Below, piece by piece: positions 35,801-44,315 of a stretch of 64,000 bases of DNA (positions are counted from its first letter, which is position 1; each line of letters opens with the position of its first letter). This DNA is from Zobellia barbeyronii (GTDB lineage Bacteria > Bacteroidota > Bacteroidia > Flavobacteriales > Flavobacteriaceae), in the NCBI RefSeq assembly GCF_018603515.1, contig NZ_JACATN010000008.1, forward strand, positions 1 through 64,000. The letters run 5' to 3'. The translations under genes and the position numbers were made by a program. The notes beneath the pieces were generated by a model. It was given only the letters and a program-made list of their open reading frames with translations. It ran no database searches and was not told where the DNA came from.

Positions 35801-36349
35801 GTCTTCAATCTCATCTTGAAGATATTCAGCAAATTCTTTCAGTTTTTCCACGGGATAATCTCCGGTGAAATTCACGTTCATAATCGGGAATGATTCCGAA
35901 AGATTCAGGTCAAAGACATTGGGTTCTACTTTTGCGTTATTGAAGGTGGGCCAATCTTCACTGGCCTTTTCGCTATCTACCTCGTCTTTTACCTTCTGTT
36001 TGGCTTGCTCAACAGACAGCTCTTCATCAAACTCAACTGTAATAATAGAATAATCTTCTTGTGAGGTAGAAGTTACTTCTACTACGTTACTCACGTTTTT
36101 TAAACGGTCTTCAAGTGGGTCGGTAAGCAATCTTTCTACGTCTTCCGCTGTGTTTCCTGGGTAAATAGAGCTAATGTAAATCTTAGTCTCTACAATTTCA
36201 GGGAAATCTTCCCTAGGCATAGCGAAATAAGACTTTAATCCCAACCATAAAAAAATGGCGATCATTACATAAATGACCGAGGGATTGTCAATTGCCCAAG
36301 AAGATAGGCTAAACTCTTTGCTAGCATTTTTTTGCTGTTTACTGCTCAT
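32843..36349 (-). CDS. RND-family efflux permease (AcrB/MexF-like)
   Basis: This is the inner-membrane proton-driven pump of a tripartite efflux system. The N-terminal helix is followed by porter domains and two blocks of membrane helices. Typical segments are Y-P-G-N-T-A-E-D-V-E, M-V-D-N-G-I-V-V-V-E-N-V (helix 4 region) and G-I-V-V-N-N-G-V-V-L-L-D-Y (helix 10 region). At 1168 aa it is longer than AcrB (about 1050). The start overlaps the adaptor stop by 11 bp. The substrate is not predictable. Confidence 0.93.
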   Translation of the reverse strand: MSSKQQKNASKEFSLSSWAIDNPSVIYVMIAIFLWLGLKSYFAMPREDFPEIVETKIYISSIYPGNTAEDVERLLTDPLEDRLKNVSNVVEVTSTSQEDYSIITVEFDEELSVEQAKQKVKDEVDSEKASEDWPTFNNAKVEPNVFDLNLSESFPIMNVNFTGDYPVEKLKEFAEYLQDEIEDLPEVKEVNIRGAQEKEVEIAVDVYKMMASKVSFQDIISAIGNGNSTMSAGNILSGGQRRTIRILGEVKDPKELNDFVVKSENGAVYLKDIAEVSFSEEEKTTYAREFGTSVVMLDIKKRSGKNMIEATTKVREIVKKEQENYFPADLNITIANDSSGRTLNQVDDLVNNIIFGIILVVTVLMFFLGFRNALFVGFAIPMSMFMSFMILNNLGYTLNTMILFGMIMGLGMMVDNGIVVVENVYRLMSEGMSRTEAAKKGIGEIAFPIIISTLTTVAAFVPLGLWPGIFGQFMIYFPITLSVVLGSSLFVAIFMNSMLVSQFMEIGEKELTVKSLIRISAILCGFGIFILIFGGAMSGLGSVMIVTAVMFWIYKYALKKWAISFQNGAMVSFENWYERRIAHSLRGKNVYWYFGITFLLLIAVFVAFGASLGSGRTKVEFFPDNKPNEIYTYIEYPQGTGIEKTNKLTKEIEARVFAVANQDKYTNGDFNYLVESAVSQVGEGAGNPQTDGGSAAEMPHRGKVTVSMREYKYREGRDTEILRGEIQEALTGIYPGVAISVEKESNGPPAGYPINIELQGKDYTELISAAEDVRNFINTKNIAGIEELKIDVNKSKPSMEVVVDREKAGELGVSVGQVGLQLRRSLFGEKAGVYKVDGDDYDINVRFNEDIRYDKNALFNQNIIFRDPANGQIKEIPVAAVAKQKNSSGFSAIKHKDKERVVTIYSQLKPGFSDAGAIVAEIQKEMDNFKGLPENVEIDFTGQIEEQNTQMQFLVGAFFSGLGLIMLILIFQFGGISKPLIIMIAIFLSFIGVFGGLMITGWSFVIMMTMMGIISLAGIVVNNGVVLLDYTQILIDRKKVELGLNDKDLISLDEVTEIITTGGKARLRPVILTAITTVLGLIPLAIGLNIDFFSLFSDFDPKIYMGGDNVVFWGPLAWTVIFGLIVATFLTLIIVPVLFNITYRIKIAVWGRKKERPGTTEKSLEASV

Positions 36350-37523
36350 CGGTCTGGTCGTTTAGAATTTTAACCTTCTGGCCATCTTTAACGCTCCTTG
36401 CGCCTTCTTCAATAATATGGTCGCCATCCTTTATGCCTGACAATACTTCAATTTGGCTACCTTGGGTTTTACCGGTTTTAATAATGCTCTTTTTAAGTAT
36501 AGCCTCATTCTCTCCGTCCGTTAATTCGGCAATGTATACGTATTGATCTCCTTCTGCATTTTCTGAGATAATGCCTTGGGGAATAACAATTGCATTTTCG
36601 CTTGTATAATCGTTAATGTTCACCTTTGCGGTAAGGTTAGGCTTAATATTTCCTTTCTTATTAGGAACTGGAATTTCTACCGTAAAGGCTCTGTTGCTAG
36701 GGTTGATAAAGTTACCAGTCTGTCTTACTTTAGTAATGACGGTATCTCCGAGTACGGGAAAATATACTTTAGCCTCTTTACCTACTTTAATACCACCTAA
36801 ATAAGTTTCAGGAACATCTACTTCTATATACATGTCCGAAAGGTTCACGATACGAAATACTTCGGAACCTGGTCCCGGTGAAACTACGGTACCTTGGTCC
36901 TTAATCACATTATCAATAATACCTGAGAAAGGTGCTCTAATAGTTGATTTCCCTAATTGACTCTGAGCTTGTTTTATAGCAGATTCAGCAGCTTCGTAAT
37001 TAGTCTTAGCTGATAAATACTCTATTTCGGAACCTATTTTTTGCTCCCAAAGGCGTTTTCTTCGTTCAAAAGTAGTTTTGCTAAGTTCTGCCTGTGTTTT
37101 AAGTTGAGATAGTTGACTGCTGCGTCCACCATCATCTATAGATGCTAATAGCTGACCAGCATTTACTCTTTGACCTTCTTTTACATAAACACGTTGTAAA
37201 GTACCGGACATTTCTGGGTAAACAAGAACGTTCTGTTTGGTCATAACGTTCCCTTGCAGTTCTAAGAAGTGATCAAACTTGGCAACCTTGGCAGTTACCG
37301 TAGTAACTAAAGGTAACTTTTCATCACTGTTCTTAGTTGCAATAACAGAATCAAGCTGGTTAAGCTCTGCTTCTATAGCTTTTTGTTTTTCTGAAAGCTC
37401 GCTCTTTTTTGCTCGGATACTTTCTAAATCACCCTGTGCAATAATATCGCTAACAGAGGCTTCCTTTCCGCCGCAAGCGGAAAAAAGTAAGGCGGCAGTT
37501 GCTAAGTATAGTATTTTTTTCAT
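36339..37523 (-). CDS. RND periplasmic adaptor (membrane fusion lipoprotein)
   Basis: The lipobox L-L-F-S-A-C leads into a coiled-coil N-terminal extension (about residues 30-65). It is followed by the lipoyl half-motif E-M-S-G-T-L-Q-R-V-Y-V-K-E-G-Q-R-V, a helical hairpin, and I-R-A-P-F-S-G-I-I-D-N-V, then beta-barrel domains. The length is 394 aa. It bridges the permease and TolC encoded on either side. Confidence 0.92.
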   Translation of the reverse strand: MKKILYLATAALLFSACGGKEASVSDIIAQGDLESIRAKKSELSEKQKAIEAELNQLDSVIATKNSDEKLPLVTTVTAKVAKFDHFLELQGNVMTKQNVLVYPEMSGTLQRVYVKEGQRVNAGQLLASIDDGGRSSQLSQLKTQAELSKTTFERRKRLWEQKIGSEIEYLSAKTNYEAAESAIKQAQSQLGKSTIRAPFSGIIDNVIKDQGTVVSPGPGSEVFRIVNLSDMYIEVDVPETYLGGIKVGKEAKVYFPVLGDTVITKVRQTGNFINPSNRAFTVEIPVPNKKGNIKPNLTAKVNINDYTSENAIVIPQGIISENAEGDQYVYIAELTDGENEAILKKSIIKTGKTQGSQIEVLSGIKDGDHIIEEGARSVKDGQKVKILNDQTDEQ

Positions 37524-37554
37524 CGTAAAAAGTTTGTTGTGTTATTTATCTTAA

Positions 37555-38916
37555 TTACTTAAGATTAGAATTGGGTTCGTTTATAATGACCTCTAACTCA
37601 GTTTTTCTGTTAATGACTTCTACCATAGATTGTAGGTAGCCTTGTTGAGCGTCGTAAAGTTGTGTTTGTGCCTGTCGTAAATCAAAACTGCTGGCAATAC
37701 CTTCTTTATATTTAATCTGATTTTTGTTTTCTATACGTTCTGCTAAACCTAAGTTTTGCTTGGCTGTTTCATATTCTTCAATAGAAAGAATATAATCGCT
37801 TTTGGATTTTTCAAGTTGAAGACGTATTTGCTCTTCTGCTTCAGATAGCTGAGTTTTTGATTTTTCCATAGCAATTTTGGCTCTTGCTGTACTGGCTGAA
37901 CGTTTACCAGAACTGAATAACGGTATATCAAGACTAACACCTAATATAGACGAGTCAAACCATTCTTGGTCACCTTTAAAGAAGCTAAAGTCATTAGAGT
38001 AAGCAGAGGAACCGTAGTTAATGAAAGTGCTCAGAGTTGGTAGCGCCTTACTTCTTGCTAATTTCCATTCGTAGTAGCGTTGCTCGGTTAGATTCATGGC
38101 TAATTTATAGTCCACGTTGTTAGCCAAATTAAAATCTGTTTCCATTAGGGTGAAGTCGATTTGAGTTGTGACAAGGTTGTCTAAATCTTCCTCTAGTTTG
38201 GTAGGCGCATCAATGGCAATACCCATAACAAGGTTTAACATTTGACGCGTTATATTTTCTAGTCGAATTGTATTTTTCAACTGACTTTCAACAGAAGATA
38301 AAGTAATTTGTAACTGCTCAACACTTTCTTCATCACCAAGTCCATTTTCATATAGCTTGTTGGTTTCAAAAAGATTTTTATCCAGAACAGCCTTATTCTT
38401 TTCTAGAATCGCAACACTTTCTTCTGCTAACAATACATTGCCATAGGCTTCAACAACAGATTTTCTAACCTCTTGGTCTGTTTTCTCTTCATTATTGGCA
38501 CTATAACTTAAAAATGTCTTGGTAGCCTGCACACCTACAATATAAGAACCATCAAAAATCTTTTGGGTTAACGTGGCAGTTGCAGTTGCAGATTGGGCTT
38601 GGCTAAAAATTACATCTGCATATGTACCTGGCTCACCTCCAAAGAATTCTGCAGGTATTACTGTAACAGGCTGTTTAAGTTGGTTTTGATAGCTAACAGA
38701 ACCGCTAATTTGAGGAAGCCCATCTGCAATGGTTTCCCATTTTTGCTTGCGTGCATCTAAAAGGTCACGATTAGCGTTAATGGCGCTATAGTTGTTTTCT
38801 AAGGCAAATGCAATAGCCTCTTCTAAGGTGAAACTATAGGTTTTTTCCGGTGGATCTTGAGAAATTCCGAGCACGGTTGTTAACAGCGCTAGCAAAGTCA
38901 AATATACATTCCTCAT
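37555..38916 (-). CDS. TolC-family outer-membrane efflux protein
   Basis: A signal peptide precedes two tandem TolC-type helical repeats; long helices such as A-I-A-F-A-L-E-N-N-Y-S-A-I-N-A-N-R and L-R-Q-A-Q-T-Q-L-Y-D-A-Q-Q-G-Y are visible. The length is 453 aa. It is the first structural gene after the TetR regulator, directly abutting it. It could in principle also serve the peptide exporter at the left end, since that locus has no channel of its own. Confidence 0.92.
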   Translation of the reverse strand: MRNVYLTLLALLTTVLGISQDPPEKTYSFTLEEAIAFALENNYSAINANRDLLDARKQKWETIADGLPQISGSVSYQNQLKQPVTVIPAEFFGGEPGTYADVIFSQAQSATATATLTQKIFDGSYIVGVQATKTFLSYSANNEEKTDQEVRKSVVEAYGNVLLAEESVAILEKNKAVLDKNLFETNKLYENGLGDEESVEQLQITLSSVESQLKNTIRLENITRQMLNLVMGIAIDAPTKLEEDLDNLVTTQIDFTLMETDFNLANNVDYKLAMNLTEQRYYEWKLARSKALPTLSTFINYGSSAYSNDFSFFKGDQEWFDSSILGVSLDIPLFSSGKRSASTARAKIAMEKSKTQLSEAEEQIRLQLEKSKSDYILSIEEYETAKQNLGLAERIENKNQIKYKEGIASSFDLRQAQTQLYDAQQGYLQSMVEVINRKTELEVIINEPNSNLK

Positions 38917-39522
38917 TTATTCATGGTTTGAGTTGATAATTTCATTTAATACTTTTCTTCCTTTTGGAGTAACAATACCCCGTATATGATATTCTAAATA
39001 ATCATCCATTAGAGATAGGGTGGGGAACTTTTCTTCAGGAAAAAGACGAAAGTCTTTAATACTTGTTACACCTAAAAAATAAATCCTAGATATAAATTCT
39101 ATGTTTAGATTTTCCCTATAAATTCCCTGTTCAATACCTCTTTTTATATTGCTTATTACACATTTTTGCATTAGCTCAAATTGGGATTTTTTTAGCTTTT
39201 CGTGGATTTTAGGGTAAAATTTTTGCAATTGATATTGTGGCGATGCCTTCTCATCCTTTAGATGAATCATCACAAACCTCTTTATGTCGTAAAGTTCTTC
39301 AATAGGATCTTTATGGAGTGTGCAAATTTGACTGATACCTTCAGATATTTCATAAGAAAGATTGGTTGTACATTTTTGGACCAGAGCAGTTTTATTAGCA
39401 TAGTGGGTATAAATAGTCTTTTTTGAAATCCCCATTTCATTGGCAAGATCATCCATAGTAACACTCTTGAATCCTAAATTCAAGAACATATTAGTCGCTT
39501 TATGTAAAATTTCCTCTTTCAT
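38917..39522 (-). CDS. TetR/AcrR-family transcriptional regulator of the efflux operon
   Basis: This is a DNA-binding repressor whose N-terminal helix-turn-helix (V-T-M-D-D-L-A-N-E-M-G-I-S-K-K-T-I-Y-T-H) is clear. The start is placed at 39522 because family members begin a few residues before the first helix (M-K-E-E-I-L-H-K-A). The extra 24 upstream codons fall in the promoter region. Its stop abuts the TolC start, so it is probably autoregulated as the first gene of tetR-tolC-adaptor-RND. Confidence 0.9.
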   Translation of the reverse strand: MKEEILHKATNMFLNLGFKSVTMDDLANEMGISKKTIYTHYANKTALVQKCTTNLSYEISEGISQICTLHKDPIEELYDIKRFVMIHLKDEKASPQYQLQKFYPKIHEKLKKSQFELMQKCVISNIKRGIEQGIYRENLNIEFISRIYFLGVTSIKDFRLFPEEKFPTLSLMDDYLEYHIRGIVTPKGRKVLNEIINSNHE

Positions 39523-39530
39523 AGAAGCTG

Positions 39531-39538
39531 CAAAGATA
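39531..39538 (-). promoter_or_regulatory. -7 promoter element of the efflux operon
   Basis: On the minus strand TATCTTTG matches TAnnTTTG, only 8 bp from the ATG at 39522, so the transcript would be leaderless or nearly so. Confidence 0.45.
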
Positions 39539-39543
39539 AGTTC

Positions 39544-39571
39544 GGAAACTTTAAAAACATAAATAGTTTCC
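39544..39571. promoter_or_regulatory. Candidate TetR operator
   Basis: An inverted repeat GGAAACT-N14-AGTTTCC lies just upstream of the -7 element and covers the -33 region, a typical place for a TetR repressor site. Confidence 0.4.
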
Positions 39572-39750
39572 AAAGTTTTGTAATAATTTAACATATCATT
39601 AAGATTGTTACAAATTAGTTTTGAAGTGTTTATTGACTTTTTGAGCTGCTTTTAATCGGATAGACAGTAATTCTGCTCCATATCAACCTGTTTTTGGACC
39701 TTAATTTTTTACAAAGTCTATTAAAGGCCTGTTCTTTATTTAAATGGTCT

Positions 39751-39758
39751 TATTTTTG
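39751..39758 (+). promoter_or_regulatory. -7 promoter element for the polyprenyl synthase
   Basis: TATTTTTG matches TAnnTTTG, 15 bp before the ATG at 39774. Confidence 0.45.
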
Positions 39759-39773
39759 AAAAAATTTTCTTGA

Positions 39774-40748
39774 ATGCAGTCTATAGAATTTTACCGTTCA
39801 GAGTTTATTTCATTTTTAGAACAACAGGCAACTAAGAAGGAGCCTAAGAATCTTTACGACCCTATAACCTATATTATGGGGCTAGGCGGTAAACGACTAA
39901 GACCAGTTCTTACACTACTATCTGCCGAAATATTTGAAACCGATTATAAGATAGCTTTGGATGCTGCTTTGGCGGTAGAGACCTTTCACAATTTCTCATT
40001 GGTTCATGATGATATTATGGATGATGCTCCTTTACGTAGGGGGAAAACAACAGTTCACGAAAAGTGGGATATTAATACAGGGATTCTTTCGGGAGATGCT
40101 ATGCTTATTACCGCATATCAGTTATTTGAAAACTATGATGGGGAAACGTTCAAAAACTTGGCAAAGCTTTTTAGTAAGACCGCTTTGGAAGTTTGTGAAG
40201 GTCAGCAGTACGACATTGATTTTGAGGAAAGAGATGATGTTACTTTGCCGGAGTACCTTAAAATGATAGAATATAAAACGGCCGTACTTGTAGCCGCTGC
40301 TTTACAGATGGGAGCGATTATCGCCAAAGCATCAGAAAAAGAACAAAGAGATATCTATAATTTTGGGTTGAATTTAGGTTTAGCCTTTCAGTTGCAAGAT
40401 GATTATTTAGATGCCTTTGGTGATCCAGAAACTTTTGGAAAGCAAGTTGGTGGGGATATTATTGAGAATAAAAAGACATATTTGTACCTGAATGCCTTAA
40501 AATTGAGCTCATCGGAGCAGAAAAAGGAATTATTGGATATGTATTCTATTCAGCCGAAAGACCCATCCGCAAAAATAGAAACGATAAAAGAAATTTTTAT
40601 CAAAAGCGGTTCAGCGGAATATACCCAAAGAGCTATTGAAGATTATACTGAACGGGCATTTAAGCTTTTGGAAGCTTTAAATATCTCATCTGATAAAAAG
40701 CAAATTCTACAAGAGTTTGGAGAAGGGCTTATGCGCAGAAGGGTTTAG
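39774..40748 (+). CDS. Polyprenyl synthetase (geranylgeranyl/octaprenyl diphosphate synthase type)
   Basis: This trans-prenyltransferase extends isoprenoid diphosphates. The first Asp-rich motif D-D-I-M-D-D lies at about residues 79-84 and is followed by R-R-G-K-T-T. The second, D-D-Y-L-D-A-F-G-D, lies at about 209. The length is 324 aa. Its stop overlaps that of the convergent lycopene cyclase gene, so a role in carotenoid (GGPP) supply is likely. A quinone side-chain role is the alternative. Confidence 0.92.
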   Translation: MQSIEFYRSEFISFLEQQATKKEPKNLYDPITYIMGLGGKRLRPVLTLLSAEIFETDYKIALDAALAVETFHNFSLVHDDIMDDAPLRRGKTTVHEKWDINTGILSGDAMLITAYQLFENYDGETFKNLAKLFSKTALEVCEGQQYDIDFEERDDVTLPEYLKMIEYKTAVLVAAALQMGAIIAKASEKEQRDIYNFGLNLGLAFQLQDDYLDAFGDPETFGKQVGGDIIENKKTYLYLNALKLSSSEQKKELLDMYSIQPKDPSAKIETIKEIFIKSGSAEYTQRAIEDYTERAFKLLEALNISSDKKQILQEFGEGLMRRRV

Positions 40749-41953
40749 GTAAGTTTCTTTATTCTATTGAACAGTGCCTTTACAAAAGGTTTCGTTGGGC
40801 AGGCAGATATAAACTTGAAGTCTTCTAAGAGGGTAGTTTCCTCGTCTAGAAATTTAAATATTAACTGTGGAGGGCATTCTTTAAATAGCGATTCAAATAT
40901 TTTGTGTCCTTGGTCATTGTGCTTAGCTAGTACGTCTAGAAATAACAAATCGTAGAACCCGTATCTGTTTCTAAAATTCAATTTGTTTAATGGTCTTCCT
41001 GTTTTCAGAAATTCAATTAATACTGGAACTTTCTTTGCAGTACTCATAAAGGTATAGCCGGTACTGGGTTTTGCCCATCCGCCAGCAGTTCCTATATAGC
41101 GTATGTTCTTTGTGTGGTGTTCTCTAAAATTGTAGGCGGTCATGGGTATGCTGCCCTGTTCGGTTTCGGTGATTTCGTAAGTTCCACATTTCAAATCATG
41201 TTCTAAATAGCGGACCAAAGCTTCTTCATATTCTTCTTTTGATAAACGGTTCTCAGAGAATAGTGTGTATTCTACTAAAGCTTCGGTTTTAGAAAATGGT
41301 AGGATATACATAAAACGGAGATTCCCTTTCTGTGGAATGGAAAAATCCATGTAAGTGGCCTGATCAGGTTTAAAAATAGGTTTTTCGGTCTTTATGGTCC
41401 ATCCTACAAAATGCTGTTGTAACACAGGATATTTTTTTTGATGGGTTGCCATTTTGTAATTAAAGCTACTGGTAAAGACTTTTGAAGCGCAATAACTAGA
41501 ACAGTCTGTGGTGATAGTTACCATAGAACCTTCATCTTTTACACTTGTGACTTGCTCTTGCCGGAAAGTAATATTTGGTTTGTCTTTTAGTTTATGAAAA
41601 TAGGCCTTGTAGAAATCAGCTCCACGGACCATTTTGTACTGGTAGGGAGCAATGGCATAGTCTTGTGAGAATTCTGTACTTCCAAAGTAAATATGATTCC
41701 ATGTTTTAGAAACGATGGATTTAAACTCTCCTTCGCCTTTTTCCCAAAAACACCAAGTTCTATCGTTAGCTATTTTAGCATCCTTATCTAATAACAGAAT
41801 AGACTTATTTAAGAAAAAGTTATCTTTGACCATGGCACTGGCAAGCATTAAGCCAGCTGCGCCGGCGCCAATAATGATATAGTCAAAATTTGTTTCCTTT
41901 TCCAAGATGTATTTTAGAGTCGTTACTTTTCCAAAAATAGCGATTCTATTCAA
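40745..41953 (-). CDS. crtY: Lycopene cyclase (CrtY-type flavoprotein)
   Basis: This enzyme converts lycopene to beta-carotene; flavobacterial orange pigments such as zeaxanthin derive from it. A Rossmann dinucleotide motif (D-Y-I-I-I-G-A-G-A-A-G-L-M-L) and the later G-T-A-G-G-W-A-K-P-S-T-G-Y-T-F segment are family hallmarks. The start is uncertain: no ATG is available before the Rossmann motif. TTG codons at 41953 and 41905 are both possible, and the later one gives the more usual N-terminus. Other crt genes are not in the window. Confidence 0.88.
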   Translation of the reverse strand: MNRIAIFGKVTTLKYILEKETNFDYIIIGAGAAGLMLASAMVKDNFFLNKSILLLDKDAKIANDRTWCFWEKGEGEFKSIVSKTWNHIYFGSTEFSQDYAIAPYQYKMVRGADFYKAYFHKLKDKPNITFRQEQVTSVKDEGSMVTITTDCSSYCASKVFTSSFNYKMATHQKKYPVLQQHFVGWTIKTEKPIFKPDQATYMDFSIPQKGNLRFMYILPFSKTEALVEYTLFSENRLSKEEYEEALVRYLEHDLKCGTYEITETEQGSIPMTAYNFREHHTKNIRYIGTAGGWAKPSTGYTFMSTAKKVPVLIEFLKTGRPLNKLNFRNRYGFYDLLFLDVLAKHNDQGHKIFESLFKECPPQLIFKFLDEETTLLEDFKFISACPTKPFVKALFNRIKKLT

Positions 41954-41966
41954 GCGTATTCAATTT

Positions 41967-44237
41967 TTAATTAATGCGATAGCGTAAACCAAAGAAACCA
42001 CGAATACCTTGGTTAGGTCCATATACGTAAGATGGGTCAAAAGTTAACGCATTTGGATTGTTGGGTGTGGCTACTACACTGCCATTAGAATCAAAGGTTA
42101 CATTTTTGTCAAACGGGTCGTTCGCACGGGCAATGATAAAAGGGTTTCCGCGGTTGGGGGTCCAATCCAATAGATTTTTTACACCTGCATAAAATTCAAA
42201 ATTTTCAAGTCCTTTCCAAGTGAATTGAATGTTTTGAATACTCCAAACAGGTGAAAAGTCTCTTCTAGGATCTGTGGGACCAAGGGTTGGCAATCGCATT
42301 GGTCCATAGATATTCCCCGTATAATCTACAGATAAATTTAGTTTTTTAAATTCGTATGAAGCGTTCCAAGTCCCTGTATAACTTTCAGTCAATATTTGGC
42401 GTTTGGTAACTCCATTTTCGGTTTGACTTACATCTTGATAAGTAGCGCCAATTAAAAATTTGAATCCGCCAGGAAATGAAAAGTCAACATTGGCACTAGC
42501 TCCTTTTGAAACCGATTTACCATTCAGGTTATCATAGATAATTTTGTTCGGGTCCGTATCGTAATCCGGTAAGATGGCGTTACTAAATTTTGTGTAAAAC
42601 AGGGAAGCATCTAGACTAACAAAAGTGCCATTGTCCGCATATATTTTTTTGAGGTAATTTAAATTAGCGTTGAAAGATTTCTCTGGATTAAGCTCTTCTG
42701 TAACTACAACTTCTCGGGCGCCCGTTAGAGCGGCGTGTTCTTCCGTAAATAGATTAACGACCCTAAAACCTGTACCAGCATTAAGGCGTAGAATATCGTT
42801 ATCCGTTACCTTGTATCTGTAGGCCATTCTTGGGGTGTAAATATTACCATGTCTTTTGTCATAATCGTAGCGCATGCCTAAAAGCAAAGAGTGCTTGTTG
42901 GCCAAAGCAATCTCATCTTGTATGAATAAACTAGGTATAACTACTTCGTCTGCATTAGTTGTGGCGGTGGTATTATCGTCATAATAGTTGTACCGTAACG
43001 CTGTTCCAACAAGAAGGTCATGATGCTCAAGAGTTTTGTCCCAAGTAAACTGCCCAAAACCAATACGCTGATCAGCAATGTAAGGGATGTCTCCATATAC
43101 AGAATTTTGGCTGTGATCATTATATGAGAAGGAAAACAGTACTTTTTCTTCAATAGGTAATTCATATTTGCCTAAAACCTCCCATCTGCGGGTGTATATA
43201 CTTTCTCCATAAACTTCATCGCCACCTCTAAATTCTGGCGTCCATTGCATTTCACCGCCCCAGCGATCTTCGTAGAAAAAACGTCCTGCCAATGAGAGTA
43301 TGCGATTGTCCTCGCGCTGAAAATTCCATTTTTGAAATACAGAAATTCTATTTTGTAATGTTAAGTCTGTAAAGTTGTCTCCGTTATTGTCAATAGGTTT
43401 GTCGTAATTAAAGTAGTTGACCCCCAAAAGCATATCAGTCTTTTTTCCAAAGTTGATTTTTGTGCCAACGTCAATATTGTATTCTCCCCAACCCGTTACA
43501 AATGCATCAGCAAAGAAATCTGGGGCATCTAAAGTACTTTTGGTAATAATATTGATTAAACCACCCACTGCTTCACTACCGTAAAGAGAGGAGGCAGGGC
43601 CTTTTATAATTTCAATTTGTTCTATTAGGGAGTTTGGTATTCCAGAAAGACCGTATACTGTACCTAGACCACTAACAATGGGCATTCCGTCAATAAGTAC
43701 TAATGTATAAGGGCCTTCAAGTCCGTTAATATGAATGTCACCGGTATTACAGACATTACAGTTAATTTGCGGTCGTACACCATTTACATTTTGTAATGCT
43801 TCAAAAATACTTGCGGTTGGATTCTTTTTAAGAAAAGTAGGACTGTAAACTTCTACGGGTACCGGGCTTTCAGATCGGCTCACTGCTTTTAGTGTTCCTG
43901 TAACAACCATTTCTTCCAATTGCTCAGAAGCGGGAATTATCTTTATGTCAATTGTTCTGTTTTCATTAGTTCTCAAAGTGATTTTTGTAGAGAAATCTTG
44001 ATATCCTATTACAGAAACTTGCAATTTATAGGTTCCATTGGGTATGTCCTTTAAATTATACGTGCCATCTTCTGAGGTTGAAGTCCCCATTTTAGTGCCT
44101 TTTAAGTAAATGTTTGCGAATGGAACCGTTCCTTGATCATCGGTAATGGTTCCGTTAATACTGCTGTTTTGAGCATTTACTAATCCTGTAAGAAGAGTAC
44201 ATAATAAATATAGACTCGACTTTAAATATATTTTCAT
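41967..44237 (-). CDS. TonB-dependent receptor, likely metal or metallophore uptake
   Basis: The order is signal peptide (ending V-N-A-Q), CarboxypepD_reg domain (about 25-100), plug and barrel. The plug contains a Cys pair (N-C-N-V-C-N-T-G-D-I), L-V-L-I-D-G-M-P-I-V and I-E-I-I-K-G-P-A-S-S-L-Y-G-S. The length is 756 aa. It is divergent from the DtxR regulator and shares its operator region, which argues for a metal such as manganese, iron or zinc as cargo. That is inference. It lies 13 bp upstream of the lycopene cyclase frame on the same strand. Confidence 0.9.
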   Translation of the reverse strand: MKIYLKSSLYLLCTLLTGLVNAQNSSINGTITDDQGTVPFANIYLKGTKMGTSTSEDGTYNLKDIPNGTYKLQVSVIGYQDFSTKITLRTNENRTIDIKIIPASEQLEEMVVTGTLKAVSRSESPVPVEVYSPTFLKKNPTASIFEALQNVNGVRPQINCNVCNTGDIHINGLEGPYTLVLIDGMPIVSGLGTVYGLSGIPNSLIEQIEIIKGPASSLYGSEAVGGLINIITKSTLDAPDFFADAFVTGWGEYNIDVGTKINFGKKTDMLLGVNYFNYDKPIDNNGDNFTDLTLQNRISVFQKWNFQREDNRILSLAGRFFYEDRWGGEMQWTPEFRGGDEVYGESIYTRRWEVLGKYELPIEEKVLFSFSYNDHSQNSVYGDIPYIADQRIGFGQFTWDKTLEHHDLLVGTALRYNYYDDNTTATTNADEVVIPSLFIQDEIALANKHSLLLGMRYDYDKRHGNIYTPRMAYRYKVTDNDILRLNAGTGFRVVNLFTEEHAALTGAREVVVTEELNPEKSFNANLNYLKKIYADNGTFVSLDASLFYTKFSNAILPDYDTDPNKIIYDNLNGKSVSKGASANVDFSFPGGFKFLIGATYQDVSQTENGVTKRQILTESYTGTWNASYEFKKLNLSVDYTGNIYGPMRLPTLGPTDPRRDFSPVWSIQNIQFTWKGLENFEFYAGVKNLLDWTPNRGNPFIIARANDPFDKNVTFDSNGSVVATPNNPNALTFDPSYVYGPNQGIRGFFGLRYRIN

Positions 44238-44248
44238 CAGTATAAATT

Positions 44249-44272
44249 AATATTTAGACAAATCTAAATATT
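44249..44272. promoter_or_regulatory. Candidate DtxR-type operator
   Basis: Perfect palindrome aatatttaga-caaa-tctaaatatt. It overlaps the -33 box of the dtxR-ZIP promoter and contains the -7 box (TAGATTTG, 44266-44259) of the divergent TonB receptor promoter, so one bound repressor could close both. Confidence 0.65.
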
Positions 44273-44300
44273 TGTTTTTAGATATAAAAATGTATTTTTG
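44271..44300 (+). promoter_or_regulatory. Promoter of the DtxR-ZIP operon
   Basis: TTTG at 44271-44274, an 18-bp spacer, and TATTTTTG at 44293-44300 match the Bacteroidota TTTG / TAnnTTTG promoter. The ATG follows 15 bp later. Confidence 0.65.
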
Positions 44301-44315
44301 TATGATTGAAATTTT

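Noticed and set aside
37555-38916. TolC as a dedicated channel for the peptide exporter
   Set aside because: It lies in a tetR-tolC-adaptor-RND operon more than 30 kb away; shared use is possible but nothing shows it.
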